DNA of 64,000 bases from Paenibacillus phytohabitans (GTDB lineage Bacteria > Bacillota > Bacilli > Paenibacillales > Paenibacillaceae). The stretch is from the NCBI RefSeq assembly GCF_013141775.1, contig NZ_WHOB01000035.1:1-64000 (forward strand), in the 5' to 3' direction. Below are positions 55,020-63,090 of the stretch, piece by piece; position 1 is the stretch's first letter; every line of letters begins with the position of its first letter. The notes under the pieces were generated by a model. It had not been told where the DNA came from. It did no database searches and saw nothing but the letters and a program-made list of their open reading frames with translations. The position numbers and the translations under genes were made by a program.

Positions 55020-56813
55020 TCACACAGTATAACCGAAGCCCAGTATCGTAAAGCATTTATCCTTATCTTCCTTCGCCATGCGGATCTCAATGACATGCTG
55101 CTGACTCTGCTCATTCTGGTACAGAATGACCGGATTGCAGTGCGTCCAGCTGTTCACATGCGGGTCAGCAGTCAGCACAAGGCTGCCATCGACGAAGATC
55201 TCTGCCCGGCCAAAATCAGGGCTGCCCGAATCCTTGTATACGAGGATCAGATTGCTGCTGGTGAGGGTCAGCCTGAAGCTCTCCTCACCGGATGCTGCCG
55301 TATGCAGCCAGTTATGCGGAAATTCCGGGGTGCCGAAGGGATCGGCATCCAGCTCTACCCGCTGCAAATCCGTGTCGGTTGCCCCGAAGCCTCCAGCTTC
55401 CACCCCGATATCGCTGAGACCTGTCAGGCTCTTGCGGTCAAGCAGCCGTATATTCGCGTAATCATTTCCGAGGACCGGCCTTTTAGCGGTTGTAATATCC
55501 TCTTCGTCCCGGAGCGACCGGCAGGTCTCGGAGAATAAATAACCCAGACAGTCCGCCATTACCCGGTGTCCGTCATTAGCAGGATGATAAATATCGTAGA
55601 AAAATTGCCGTTTCGATATGATGTTCCCCTCAGTCTTGCTCAGACGGAACTGTCCGGTTACCGCATCTTTGATGCTGACCATCGGGAGGTTATAGTGCCT
55701 GCCCACAGGAGCGAGCCGTTCCTGAAGGTTCCAGTCGTTCACAAACACACTGAACAGCAGAATCACGGCGGGCCGGGCCGGGTCAGACAGGATTTTTAGA
55801 CAAAGGCTCTCGAAGCAATTGCCCTTCGTTTCATCACCCTCGTCATTCACTGCAAATTCCACCACCACGATGTCCGGCGTTACCGCACCCTCCCGCAGAA
55901 TATCTCTTTCATAACGGATCACTCCAAGCTCAGAAGACGTCCCGCCTACTCCGGCTTTCACATAATGGATATTCTCACCACCGTCCTTACCGAACTGCTC
56001 CTTGAACTGCAAATATGACTGGTAAGCATAACATCCGGTGTGGATCGGCTTAGCCCCTGCACCCTGGGTGATGGACCCTCCAATATAAGCAATGGTGACA
56101 TCCTCCCCCTTGATTGCCTTGTCTATAGCTGTTCTGAGCCGGTAATTATTGCCCGAATGCAGCAGAGACTTAGCAATCATTGCGCGGTATTCCAGCGAAC
56201 CGAAGGCAACCGGAGCTTCCATTGTAGCTTCTGGCGCAGTATAGCCGTCATTCAAATAGAAAATAATACTCGCCGTTGCCAGCTCTCCTTCACGGCCAAA
56301 TTCAAAAGCGAATTTACCGGGACTTATATCGTCCCCGGACCACATGGCCTCCTCCAGCTTCAGCAATATCTCCGTCCCGTCCCCCGGACAGGGGACACGA
56401 AGCTGCGTCCCTGTCTCATACTTGCTGCTTCTGCCCCAGTTCTGCATAAGAAAGGAGACCTCTCCCCCTTCACTGCCGGTACCGGTCTTCACGGACACCC
56501 CGATACTATGCACCAGCTCACGGAACCCGGCCCAGGTTGTCAGAAGCGCCAGCATCCCCTCATCCGTAATCCCGCCTATGTATCTTGCCTTATCCGTCAG
56601 ATAATTGCCTTCCAGATACACTTCCTGGGATGGACTGCCCTCCGCTCTGGCTGTCGCCTCGATCGCTGTTTCGAACATGACGAAGAAGCCGCCTCTTCTC
56701 TCCTCCGGATCTTTGGGGGCCGCCGGACCTTCCATTCTGCCGCCGGTAAAATCATTGTTATTGCCCTTCAATTGGATCAGCTCGCTTTCCGGTATATATG
56801 AAGACGCTCTCAT
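55020..56813 (-). CDS. SGNH/GDSL-family hydrolase with accessory domains
   Basis: About 597 residues. Residues 1-200 look like a beta-sandwich module; the SGNH esterase domain follows at about 215-430 with block I VTIAYIGGSITQGAGA (nucleophile Ser), VVVEFAVNDEG, and block V YDIYHPANDGHRVMA (Asp and His). A C-terminal beta-sandwich (about 470-597) ends LGFGYTV. No signal peptide is seen. Such multidomain proteins are often carbohydrate esterases acting on plant polysaccharides; the substrate is not shown. Start uncertain: ATG 56813 lacks a ribosome-binding site and lies inside a promoter-like sequence; TTG 56840 also lacks one. Confidence 0.8.
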   Translation of the reverse strand: MRASSYIPESELIQLKGNNNDFTGGRMEGPAAPKDPEERRGGFFVMFETAIEATARAEGSPSQEVYLEGNYLTDKARYIGGITDEGMLALLTTWAGFRELVHSIGVSVKTGTGSEGGEVSFLMQNWGRSSKYETGTQLRVPCPGDGTEILLKLEEAMWSGDDISPGKFAFEFGREGELATASIIFYLNDGYTAPEATMEAPVAFGSLEYRAMIAKSLLHSGNNYRLRTAIDKAIKGEDVTIAYIGGSITQGAGAKPIHTGCYAYQSYLQFKEQFGKDGGENIHYVKAGVGGTSSELGVIRYERDILREGAVTPDIVVVEFAVNDEGDETKGNCFESLCLKILSDPARPAVILLFSVFVNDWNLQERLAPVGRHYNLPMVSIKDAVTGQFRLSKTEGNIISKRQFFYDIYHPANDGHRVMADCLGYLFSETCRSLRDEEDITTAKRPVLGNDYANIRLLDRKSLTGLSDIGVEAGGFGATDTDLQRVELDADPFGTPEFPHNWLHTAASGEESFRLTLTSSNLILVYKDSGSPDFGRAEIFVDGSLVLTADPHVNSWTHCNPVILYQNEQSQQHVIEIRMAKEDKDKCFTILGFGYTV

Positions 56814-56840
56814 TATAGACGGGAGGCGGACTACGCTCAA
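56812..56840 (-). promoter_or_regulatory. Promoter-like sequence overlapping the SGNH gene start
   Basis: TTGAGC (56835-56840), exactly 17 bp, TATAAT (56812-56817) on the minus strand. The -10 overlaps the ATG at 56813. If used, the transcript would begin after that ATG, so either translation starts later or the box is not used. Confidence 0.45.
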
Positions 56841-56898
56841 CCGGGAAAGGCGGACTTTGTTAATTTATTACAATAATTGTCTAGTTTGTCTACCTACA

Positions 56899-57471
56899 CT
56901 ATAGTAGAATCCCCGTTGAAATGAACAGGATCATATGCTCTTTAATCCGGTTTTTGTCCAGCGGTTCATGGGATTTGTTCCATTCCGTTGTGAGCGCCAG
57001 GTACATTCGCAGAATCATAAATGCCGCAACACTGGAATCACAGGGCTTCACTTCACCGCTGCCGATGGCTTCCTCAATCTGCTGTCTCAAGAAATCCAGC
57101 GCGTATGCCTCCATCCGCTTAACACCTTCCAGCGCCTGGGCTGTTCCGATGTCCCGCACCTCCTGGGCGAGCTTCACAAATAGCTCATGATCAGACCGGA
57201 ATTCCAGAATAGAATCCAGCAGATTAAGCAAATTATGCACAAAGGTCGTTTGTTCTGCCGCTACACGGTTCATCACCGACATTAATTCCTGCGAAGCCTT
57301 GTCCAGAATTTCCTCAAACAGCTCTTCTTTGGTTTTGAAAAAAGTATAGATCGTGCCTTTGCCCACATTGGCGATTCTGGATACCTGATCCATAGTCGTA
57401 GCTTTATAGCCAAATTGTACAAAGGACAGGGTCGCTGCCTGCAGGATCAACGCCTTGCGGTCAATGGACAT
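56899..57471 (-). CDS. TetR/AcrR-family regulator
   Basis: A 190-residue regulator with N-terminal helix-turn-helix ATTMDQVSRIANVGKGTIYTFFKTKEELFEEIL, and a helical ligand-binding domain with LRQQIEEAIGSGEV and RMYLALTTEW, as in the YfiR/FadR-like TetR group. The start at 57471 has GAAAGGAG in front. It precedes the SGNH hydrolase on the same strand (86 bp). A palindrome at 57507-57529 directly upstream is its probable operator. Confidence 0.88.
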   Translation of the reverse strand: MSIDRKALILQAATLSFVQFGYKATTMDQVSRIANVGKGTIYTFFKTKEELFEEILDKASQELMSVMNRVAAEQTTFVHNLLNLLDSILEFRSDHELFVKLAQEVRDIGTAQALEGVKRMEAYALDFLRQQIEEAIGSGEVKPCDSSVAAFMILRMYLALTTEWNKSHEPLDKNRIKEHMILFISTGILL

Positions 57472-57506
57472 AGGTAAAACTCCTTTCTTTCTGTACGACC
57501 ATAAAT

Positions 57507-57529
57507 TGACTAAATTTAATTTTTGGTCA
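57507..57529. promoter_or_regulatory. Candidate TetR operator
   Basis: TGACTAAA, 7 bp, TTTGGTCA: an 8-bp inverted repeat with one mismatched pair, centred about 47 bp upstream of the TetR start. TGAC/GTCA-ended palindromes of this length are typical of TetR operators. A further half-site (CTAAGTCA) follows at 57530-57537. Confidence 0.7.
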
Positions 57530-57716
57530 CTAAGTCACAAATCAATTTACCATGTCCCCGGGAAGAAGACAACTTTTTGATAAAATTTTCAATCCGCTTC
57601 CGTTCTGCAAGCTGCTCTTCTGCACAAAATGTCATGAAATTAGTATCCCTTGCCATTCTTTCTGGGGTATGATAATAAAGATGTGATCAAGAAACTAACT
57701 TTATGGATGGTGGAAT

Positions 57717-58832
57717 ATGTTTAAGAACAAGAAATCCGGCGTTATTCTGGCCGCTCTCGTCATTGTTATCGTCGCAGCTGTGGGCATCTGGCTCTTGGTG
57801 GGCAACAATGGAAAAGACAGCACAACTACTGAAACCCCCGGCGGTGCAACGGTCACAAAAGATGGCGATACGAAGTCCCTGGAACAGACGTTTTATATTT
57901 ATGATACGGTCGTGAATATCAAGGTCTTCGGTGATACTGTAGAGCAGAAGAATATGGATGATATTCAGGCGATGCTGGAACGGATGGACATCGAGTTCAG
58001 CCGCACCAAGGAGAACGGGGAATTATACGCTGTGAATCAGGCAGCCGGTAAAGAAGCCGTAGCCGTATCCGACGAAACGCTGGATATCGTGAAGCTTTCC
58101 CTCAAATATGCCGAAGAAATGGACGGGCTATATGATCCGACTGTTGGACCGCTCGTTGACCTCTGGGCAATCGGCGAAGGCGGAGAACGTGTTCCCGATC
58201 AAGCAGCGATTGATAAAGCCCGCAGCCTGACCAATTACAAGGATGTTATTGTGGATGATGCCGCGAAGACGGTGAAGCTGGCCAAAGAAGGCATGGTGCT
58301 GGACATGGGCGGGATCGGCAAAGGGTATGCCGCTGACCGGATCGCCGACTATCTCAAGGCGCAAGGCCTGGACAGTGCGATGATCAATCTCGGCGGCAGC
58401 AGTATTATTGCACTTGGCAACAAGCCGAACGGCTCGCCGTGGAATATCGGCCTGCAGGACCCCGATCAGAGCCGCGGTACACAGCTGGGTACAATCAAAA
58501 TCTCTGACGAGGTTATTGATGCATCCGGGGTATACGAACGTTTCTTCATGCAGGACGGTGTGCGTTACCATCATATTCTGGACCCGCGGACGGGCTTCCC
58601 GTCCCAGAACGGGCTGAAGAGCATTACCATTATGAGTCCGAACGCAACAGATGCGGATGCCCTGTCAACCGGTGTATTCCTGATGGGTCTCGAAGACGGC
58701 ATGAAGTATCTTGAAGCGCTCCCGGAGAAGGTCGATGCCTTCTTCATCACAGACGACAACAAGATTTATGCCACCTCTTCGCTGAGAGAACGGCTGAATC
58801 TGACCGATCCTACGTACAGCTTCGCTAATTAA
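57717..58832 (+). CDS. apbE: ApbE-family FMN:protein transferase
   Basis: Attaches FMN covalently to Thr/Ser of target flavoproteins. 371 residues. One N-terminal membrane helix (residues 8-29) without a lipobox Cys, then a Thr-rich linker, then the ApbE domain: YDPTVGPLVDLWAIG, LDMGGIGKGYAADRI, MINLGGSSIIALG, HHILDPRTGFP and TDADALSTGVFLMG (metal and FAD binding). It is therefore a membrane-anchored extracytoplasmic enzyme. The start has GGATGGTGG in front. No Rnf, Nqr or FMN-binding partner gene is next to it in the window, so its target lies elsewhere. Confidence 0.93.
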   Translation: MFKNKKSGVILAALVIVIVAAVGIWLLVGNNGKDSTTTETPGGATVTKDGDTKSLEQTFYIYDTVVNIKVFGDTVEQKNMDDIQAMLERMDIEFSRTKENGELYAVNQAAGKEAVAVSDETLDIVKLSLKYAEEMDGLYDPTVGPLVDLWAIGEGGERVPDQAAIDKARSLTNYKDVIVDDAAKTVKLAKEGMVLDMGGIGKGYAADRIADYLKAQGLDSAMINLGGSSIIALGNKPNGSPWNIGLQDPDQSRGTQLGTIKISDEVIDASGVYERFFMQDGVRYHHILDPRTGFPSQNGLKSITIMSPNATDADALSTGVFLMGLEDGMKYLEALPEKVDAFFITDDNKIYATSSLRERLNLTDPTYSFAN

Positions 58833-58872
58833 TACCGCGCAGTGATGGATGTACAGCATCGTATGCAAGCAG

Positions 58873-58908
58873 AAAAAGGTGCCTTCCTTTGGGGAGGGCA
58901 CCTTTTTT
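58873..58908. terminator. Bidirectional terminator (apbE / HAD gene)
   Basis: AAAAAGGTGCC and GGCACCTTTTTT pair with inner TTCC/GGGG pairing. Five As on one side and six Ts on the other suit both convergent transcripts. Confidence 0.92.
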
Positions 58909-58909
58909 G

Positions 58910-59620
58910 TCATACCAGCGGCAGCTCACTGAACTCCTTATAATTGGTGAAAATATAGCTTGGCGTGTGATCTCCCCCCGGCTGCCGGCCGCGTGGGTTG
59001 TACCAGCATACCTTCCAGCCCGCCGCAAGCGCACCGACCACATCATTAGCCCATGTATCACCTACATAGAGGCTGTTCTCAGGTGCAGTTCCCGTCATCT
59101 TATTGACATGGGCGAAAATCGCCGGGTCGGGCTTAGCCAGACCCACAGCATCCGAGATGAAGATCATCTCCGGCGGAATGAGCTTATCTATACCCAGCCC
59201 GCGCAGCTTGCCCATCTGGTGCTGCAGCGGGCCGTTGGTGATAATGCCTACCGGATGACCCAGGGCAATGAAGCGCTGAAGCTGCTCCGCCACGCCTTCG
59301 ATCATCTCGATCGTGTACTGGCGGGCAATATAGGAGGCCTGAACTCTGGCTGCCTGCTCCCGGCTCAAGGGCAGGCCATATTCGGCAAAAGCCAGCTCCA
59401 GCCGCATCACCCGGGTCTCCTCCAGCTCAAGCTCCCCGCGCAGATATTTCGGCCACAGTAAATCACTGTGATGCCGTACGGTGTAGAACAGCTCCGCATA
59501 ATCCAGCTTGTCTTCATCTGGCGCCAGCACCTCGCGCACCGCTTCCCGGAAAGGCACCAAATGGTCGTACAACGTATCATCCAGATCAAAAAACACAGCC
59601 AGCTTATTGCTTGTCTCCAC
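58910..59620 (-). CDS. HAD-superfamily hydrolase (YjjG-like)
   Basis: The 236-residue phosphatase has motif I FFDLDDTLYDH (nucleophile Asp), a helical cap, motif II GIITNG, motif III Lys in GLAKPDPAIF, and motif IV YVGDTWANDVVGA. Resembles house-cleaning nucleotidases of the YjjG/YfnB type. The start is GTG 59620 behind GGGGAG. It is the third gene of a yfcE-GNAT-HAD group with 26-29 bp gaps. Confidence 0.88.
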   Translation of the reverse strand: METSNKLAVFFDLDDTLYDHLVPFREAVREVLAPDEDKLDYAELFYTVRHHSDLLWPKYLRGELELEETRVMRLELAFAEYGLPLSREQAARVQASYIARQYTIEMIEGVAEQLQRFIALGHPVGIITNGPLQHQMGKLRGLGIDKLIPPEMIFISDAVGLAKPDPAIFAHVNKMTGTAPENSLYVGDTWANDVVGALAAGWKVCWYNPRGRQPGGDHTPSYIFTNYKEFSELPLV

Positions 59621-59646
59621 GTAAACTCCCCTAACTAACTATGTCT

Positions 59647-60108
59647 TTAAAAAAATAAATGATAAGTGAAAAAGCTCTCGTCCCGGATGTAGCCTTGGGC
59701 TTCATACAGACGCTGTGCGCCGGTATTATGAGTCATCGTTGAAAGCGTCAGTCCCTTCGCACCTGTCCCCTGCGCAAATCCGCGCACGCCTTCAAGCAGC
59801 AGTGAGCCAAGTCCATGCCCGCGCTGCGCCTCCGTCACAAACAGATCGTTCAGAATCCATACGGGCTGAACTGTAATGGAGGAGAAGGAAGGGTACAGCT
59901 GTGCCATTCCATACGTCCGCTTGTCCGCACCCTCACCGGCTGCTGCTATAAAAATTACAGATTCCTCATTGGACAACCTCGCCTTCAGAAATTCCCGTGC
60001 AGCTTCCAGGTCAGAGGCTTGGCCGTAATAGCTGCGATATTCATCGAATAGCGGAGCAAGCTCCTCCACATCCTCAAGCCCTGCCCGTTCAAAACGAAAA
60101 TTCAACAT
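59647..60108 (-). CDS. GNAT family N-acetyltransferase
   Basis: The 153-residue protein has NDLFVTEAQRGHGLGSLLLEGVRGFA as acetyl-CoA-binding segment and the C-terminal motif NTGAQRLYEAQGYIRDESFF. The N-terminus (LFDEYRSYYGQ) resembles a group of small GNATs of unknown substrate. The start has GGAGGGGAG in front. Likely in an operon with the flanking yfcE and HAD genes. Confidence 0.87.
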   Translation of the reverse strand: MLNFRFERAGLEDVEELAPLFDEYRSYYGQASDLEAAREFLKARLSNEESVIFIAAAGEGADKRTYGMAQLYPSFSSITVQPVWILNDLFVTEAQRGHGLGSLLLEGVRGFAQGTGAKGLTLSTMTHNTGAQRLYEAQGYIRDESFFTYHLFF

Positions 60109-60137
60109 GGCTCTCCCCTCCTTCTGCCCAGCTTCCT

Positions 60138-60644
60138 TTATTCCTTGGAGTCATAAAAAACATGACGGGCCGTGATTTTACCGTCTTCAATGTCCATCAG
60201 GCCGAAGGAATACTGCTTCTCCCGCCGCTTGTCCGTAGGTGATCCGGGGTTGAACAGCAGAATACCGTTCTCCCGGCGCATCAGCGGCTGATGTGAATGG
60301 CCAAAGAGTATACAGTCCACATCCTGGCCTTCAAAAGCGAGCAGAGCGTTTCCATCCGTCCCTTTGCGGGAATACGGCGCATGTCCGTGAATCATCCCGA
60401 TACGCATGCCCTCCAGCGTAACGATCTTGCTCTCACCGAAGCGCTGAATAATCTCATATCCATCGTTGTTGCCGGCGATTCCCTCCACCGGAGCAAGCCC
60501 GGCCAGCAGATCGTAGATCTCCAGCGATACCCAATCGCCCAGATGCAGAATCATATCCACCTTGCTGAATTCTTCCATAAGCACGGAGGGCAGCCCCTTG
60601 GCCCTGCTTGAGAGATGTGTATCCGATACTACTCCAATCTTCAT
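60138..60644 (-). CDS. YfcE/MJ0936-family metallophosphoesterase
   Basis: The 168-residue two-metal phosphodiesterase has all motifs: VVSDTHLS, LHLGDWVS, GNNDGYE, MIHGHAPYS and LFGHSHQP. Related YfcE hydrolyses artificial phosphodiesters; the natural substrate is unknown. First gene of the yfcE-GNAT-HAD group. Start at 60644 with AGGAGCTGA in front. Confidence 0.92.
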   Translation of the reverse strand: MKIGVVSDTHLSSRAKGLPSVLMEEFSKVDMILHLGDWVSLEIYDLLAGLAPVEGIAGNNDGYEIIQRFGESKIVTLEGMRIGMIHGHAPYSRKGTDGNALLAFEGQDVDCILFGHSHQPLMRRENGILLFNPGSPTDKRREKQYSFGLMDIEDGKITARHVFYDSKE

Positions 60645-60865
60645 CTGCTTCAGCTCCTAATTCTTATAGTCATCCTGCCGGCACCCCGGTAGATTTCCAT
60701 CCTAATTCCAAGTGTTCAAAAATGACCCGAGATACTGGAAGTAAAATAGCCGAGAAACGCTGTAAACAACGTTCCTCAGCCATTTCACATCAACCTTCTC
60801 AAGTTTACGTACTTATAATTGTACGGTTTGGCGAACTTAGAAGCAAGCCGCGCCCGGCCTAAGTC

Positions 60866-62071
60866 TCATTCCCGCCAATTCCAGAGCCGGACTTCACCCA
60901 CCCGCATATAGCTGACCCAGGAAGCCTCGCGCAGCTTCAGCAGTTCCTTGACGGGTCCGGTAGCAACGGCTCCATAGATCTGAACTCCATGCTCCTGAAG
61001 ATAGGAGAGAGAAGTATCCAGTTCAATAAACGGCGCTGCCTTCCTGGCCAGTGACTGATGCTTCTGCAGCAGCTTAAGCGTTTTGATGAAGTTCGCATCA
61101 CGCAGTGCCCCATCCCCATAGGGTTCAACAGAAGGCGATACGCTGCTGTAGGAGGAGACCGAGCTGAACCAGCCTGTTTTCTCAGTGGTGACCTCTGATT
61201 TCAGCATATCATCGTCATGCCAGATCGGCTCATAGGGAAATCCCAGCGGAGAAGTAACCACCTCATCGTGGGTAGAAGGGCCGGTATCTGCCCCGAACCA
61301 GACCGGACGCAAATTCAGCACTTCAAACTCCTTCAGCAGCTCATCTGTGGTAAATAAATGGTCAAAGGACAGATAAGCTTCGGCAACCGTACCCTCGGGA
61401 AGCTTATCCAGCTTGTTCCACTCATCGCTGTTATCCCCGCTGCTAACGGAACCATCTGCTGCCGGATAGTAGAAAATGTAATTACCCGCATTCCGGTCAT
61501 CCATCCAGTTGAACACTCCGGGATAGGATAGCCCCAGGAGAAAGGTCTGATTGTAATTACCCATCTGAACCTTCTCCCCGCCTACCTGCTTCAGCAGTTT
61601 ACCGGTCAGATTCATCCGGAAGACCGATTTCGCATTGCTGGTAAGATATGTGGTTGTGTTGGGCCGGGTCACGGCAATCGCCGAGGATACAACATCACTA
61701 TAGGTCTCACCACGGTTCCCGGTGTTGTAGAATACTATAGTAATAATATTACTGATGATCATGAAGAGAATGAAAGCCATAAATACAGTAAGGGTGTTCA
61801 CGAGCCGCGCCTTCCATTTGCCGCGGCGGATAATTTTCTTCTCCCGCTTTTCCGCCTTTTTCTTTACCTTCTTGAGTCCCGGAGAATCGCTGCCGGCCGG
61901 GTCCGCCTTGGTCCACCGTTCGCTGGTCTGCTCTTCCCGCTCCATTTGCTCCTCCAGATACAGCTGATAAGCCTCCAGCTTCTCCAGTTCACTCTCTAGC
62001 GCCTCCCGCTCTTCCTCCGGAAGTGTTCCCTCACTATATTTCCTCAGCTGTTCTTTGAAGTCCTCACTCAT
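60866..62071 (-). CDS. Anti-sigma factor-like membrane protein (YhdL-like)
   Basis: About 401 residues. A charged cytoplasmic N-terminus (residues 1-95: EDFKEQLRKYSEGTLPEEE, then a Lys-rich stretch) precedes one membrane helix (LVNTLTVFMAFILFMIISNI) and a large extracytoplasmic domain of the Sigma_reg type. Gene order sigma then anti-sigma, with an 8-bp overlap, matches sigM-yhdL-type systems, in which the membrane protein restrains the sigma factor. The start MSEDFK at 62071 is chosen for GGAGG 7 bp upstream; ATG 62077 is too close to it. Confidence 0.85.
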   Translation of the reverse strand: MSEDFKEQLRKYSEGTLPEEEREALESELEKLEAYQLYLEEQMEREEQTSERWTKADPAGSDSPGLKKVKKKAEKREKKIIRRGKWKARLVNTLTVFMAFILFMIISNIITIVFYNTGNRGETYSDVVSSAIAVTRPNTTTYLTSNAKSVFRMNLTGKLLKQVGGEKVQMGNYNQTFLLGLSYPGVFNWMDDRNAGNYIFYYPAADGSVSSGDNSDEWNKLDKLPEGTVAEAYLSFDHLFTTDELLKEFEVLNLRPVWFGADTGPSTHDEVVTSPLGFPYEPIWHDDDMLKSEVTTEKTGWFSSVSSYSSVSPSVEPYGDGALRDANFIKTLKLLQKHQSLARKAAPFIELDTSLSYLQEHGVQIYGAVATGPVKELLKLREASWVSYMRVGEVRLWNWRE

Positions 62072-62567
62072 GCTCATTCCTCCTCCGGTCCGCCTCACGC
62101 AGCTTCTGCCTGGCGCGGAATACCAATATCTTGTATTGGGACAAACCTACGTTCATGACGCCAGCAGCTTCCTTGTAGGTCAGCCCGTGATAATCATGCA
62201 GCAGCAGCGCATGGCACTGCCCCTCCGGCAGGCGGCTGAGTGCCAGTGCTGTCTCTTCCCAGCGTTCCTGACGCAGCAAAGTCCCCTCCGTGGTCTCGGG
62301 ATGGGGCAGCCCGCTGAAAAACCCGTCATCCTTGGACACACTCCGCTTTTCCTTGCGCTTGTAATCCACGAAGACATTGTAAGCCACACGGAACAGCCAC
62401 GGCTTAATCCGCTCTTCCCGGCAATCCTCCAGATACAGATATGCCCGGTAGAAGGTCTCCTGCATTAAGTCTTCGGCCGCATGGTGGTCATGGCAGAGGG
62501 AGCGCAGATAGCGGTAGATGTCCGCCACATAATTCTCATATAGATCATCCAGCGAATTCGGCTCCAT
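62064..62567 (-). CDS. ECF-type RNA polymerase sigma factor
   Basis: The 167-residue sigma-70 family protein of the extracytoplasmic-function group has region 2 (YENYVADIYRYLRSLCHDHH, AEDLMQETFYRAYLYLEDC, WLFRVAYNVFVDYKRKEKR) and region 4 (LSRLPEGQCHALLLHDYHGL, TYKEAAGVMNVGLSQYKILV). The start at 62567 has GGGGGGAGGAG in front. Directly upstream is a promoter that fits ECF recognition, suggesting autoregulation. Paired with the overlapping anti-sigma gene. Confidence 0.93.
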   Translation of the reverse strand: MEPNSLDDLYENYVADIYRYLRSLCHDHHAAEDLMQETFYRAYLYLEDCREERIKPWLFRVAYNVFVDYKRKEKRSVSKDDGFFSGLPHPETTEGTLLRQERWEETALALSRLPEGQCHALLLHDYHGLTYKEAAGVMNVGLSQYKILVFRARQKLREADRRRNEHE

Positions 62568-62588
62568 CTCCTCCCCCCTTAATCCATC

Positions 62589-62614
62589 CACGTATGAGAA
62601 TGCCAAAAGTTACA
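62589..62614 (-). promoter_or_regulatory. Probable autoregulatory ECF promoter
   Basis: On the minus strand TGTAAC (62609-62614), 16 bp, CGTG (62589-62592). The AAC in the -35 and CGT in the -10, 16 bp apart, match the general pattern of SigM/SigW-type promoters. It lies about 20 bp before the ribosome-binding site region of the sigma gene. Confidence 0.6.
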
Positions 62615-62763
62615 CTTCTGTATGAAAATTTCCCGTATCCGCGCCGTTGCTGAGGGGACAGAGGGGAAGCTAAGTTTGTTAACGGACAGCAGCACGCTTA
62701 TTTGCGGATTTTTGTCGGTAGCGTCAAGAAGTTTTGCTTACAGTTCGGAGTGCTGCGGATGAT

Positions 62764-62950
62764 CTAAGTGGAATTAGTACATCTAATTTGGCGTCAAAGG
62801 GTACATTTTATTAAAAGCAATTGGAAAAACAACACTTAATCGGTCCGATTTCAGCTAAATCCGGGTGGGTCGGTGGATTAAGTGGACTTTTTCCAACTGC
62901 TTACTCTCAACTCTCCGTTTCGGCAGAATTAAGTGCCTTTTTTCCAACTA
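62764..62950. repeat. Phased palindrome array F (subfamily III)
   Basis: Four palindromes centred at about 62775, 62828, 62889 and 62940 (spacings 53, 61, 51 bp). The half-sites are changed: GTGGA or GTGCC replaces TTGTA, and TCCAA replaces TACAA, e.g. TTAAGTGGACTTTTTCCAAC. The 5-bp spacer, flanks (TTAA, ACT) and 61/51 rhythm are as in arrays B and E. Lies between the ECF sigma promoter and the end of the AAA gene; no gene found here. Confidence 0.8.
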
Positions 62951-63035
62951 TGTCCACTGTCCCCGGTAGCCACTAAATAAATAAATAAGGAGTAAGCTTC
63001 GCTTCTCTAAATCTATAAACTCTTATCCTCCCAGG

Positions 63036-63059
63036 AAAAAGGGAGCCTCCCGGCTCCCC
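63036..63059 (-). terminator. Terminator after the AAA ATPase gene
   Basis: GGGAGCC and GGCTCCC pair with a four-base loop, followed by five Ts on the minus strand; 32 bp past the stop codon. Confidence 0.88.
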
Positions 63060-63090
63060 AAATCTTTCCCATTACAGTTGCTTCTCTTAC

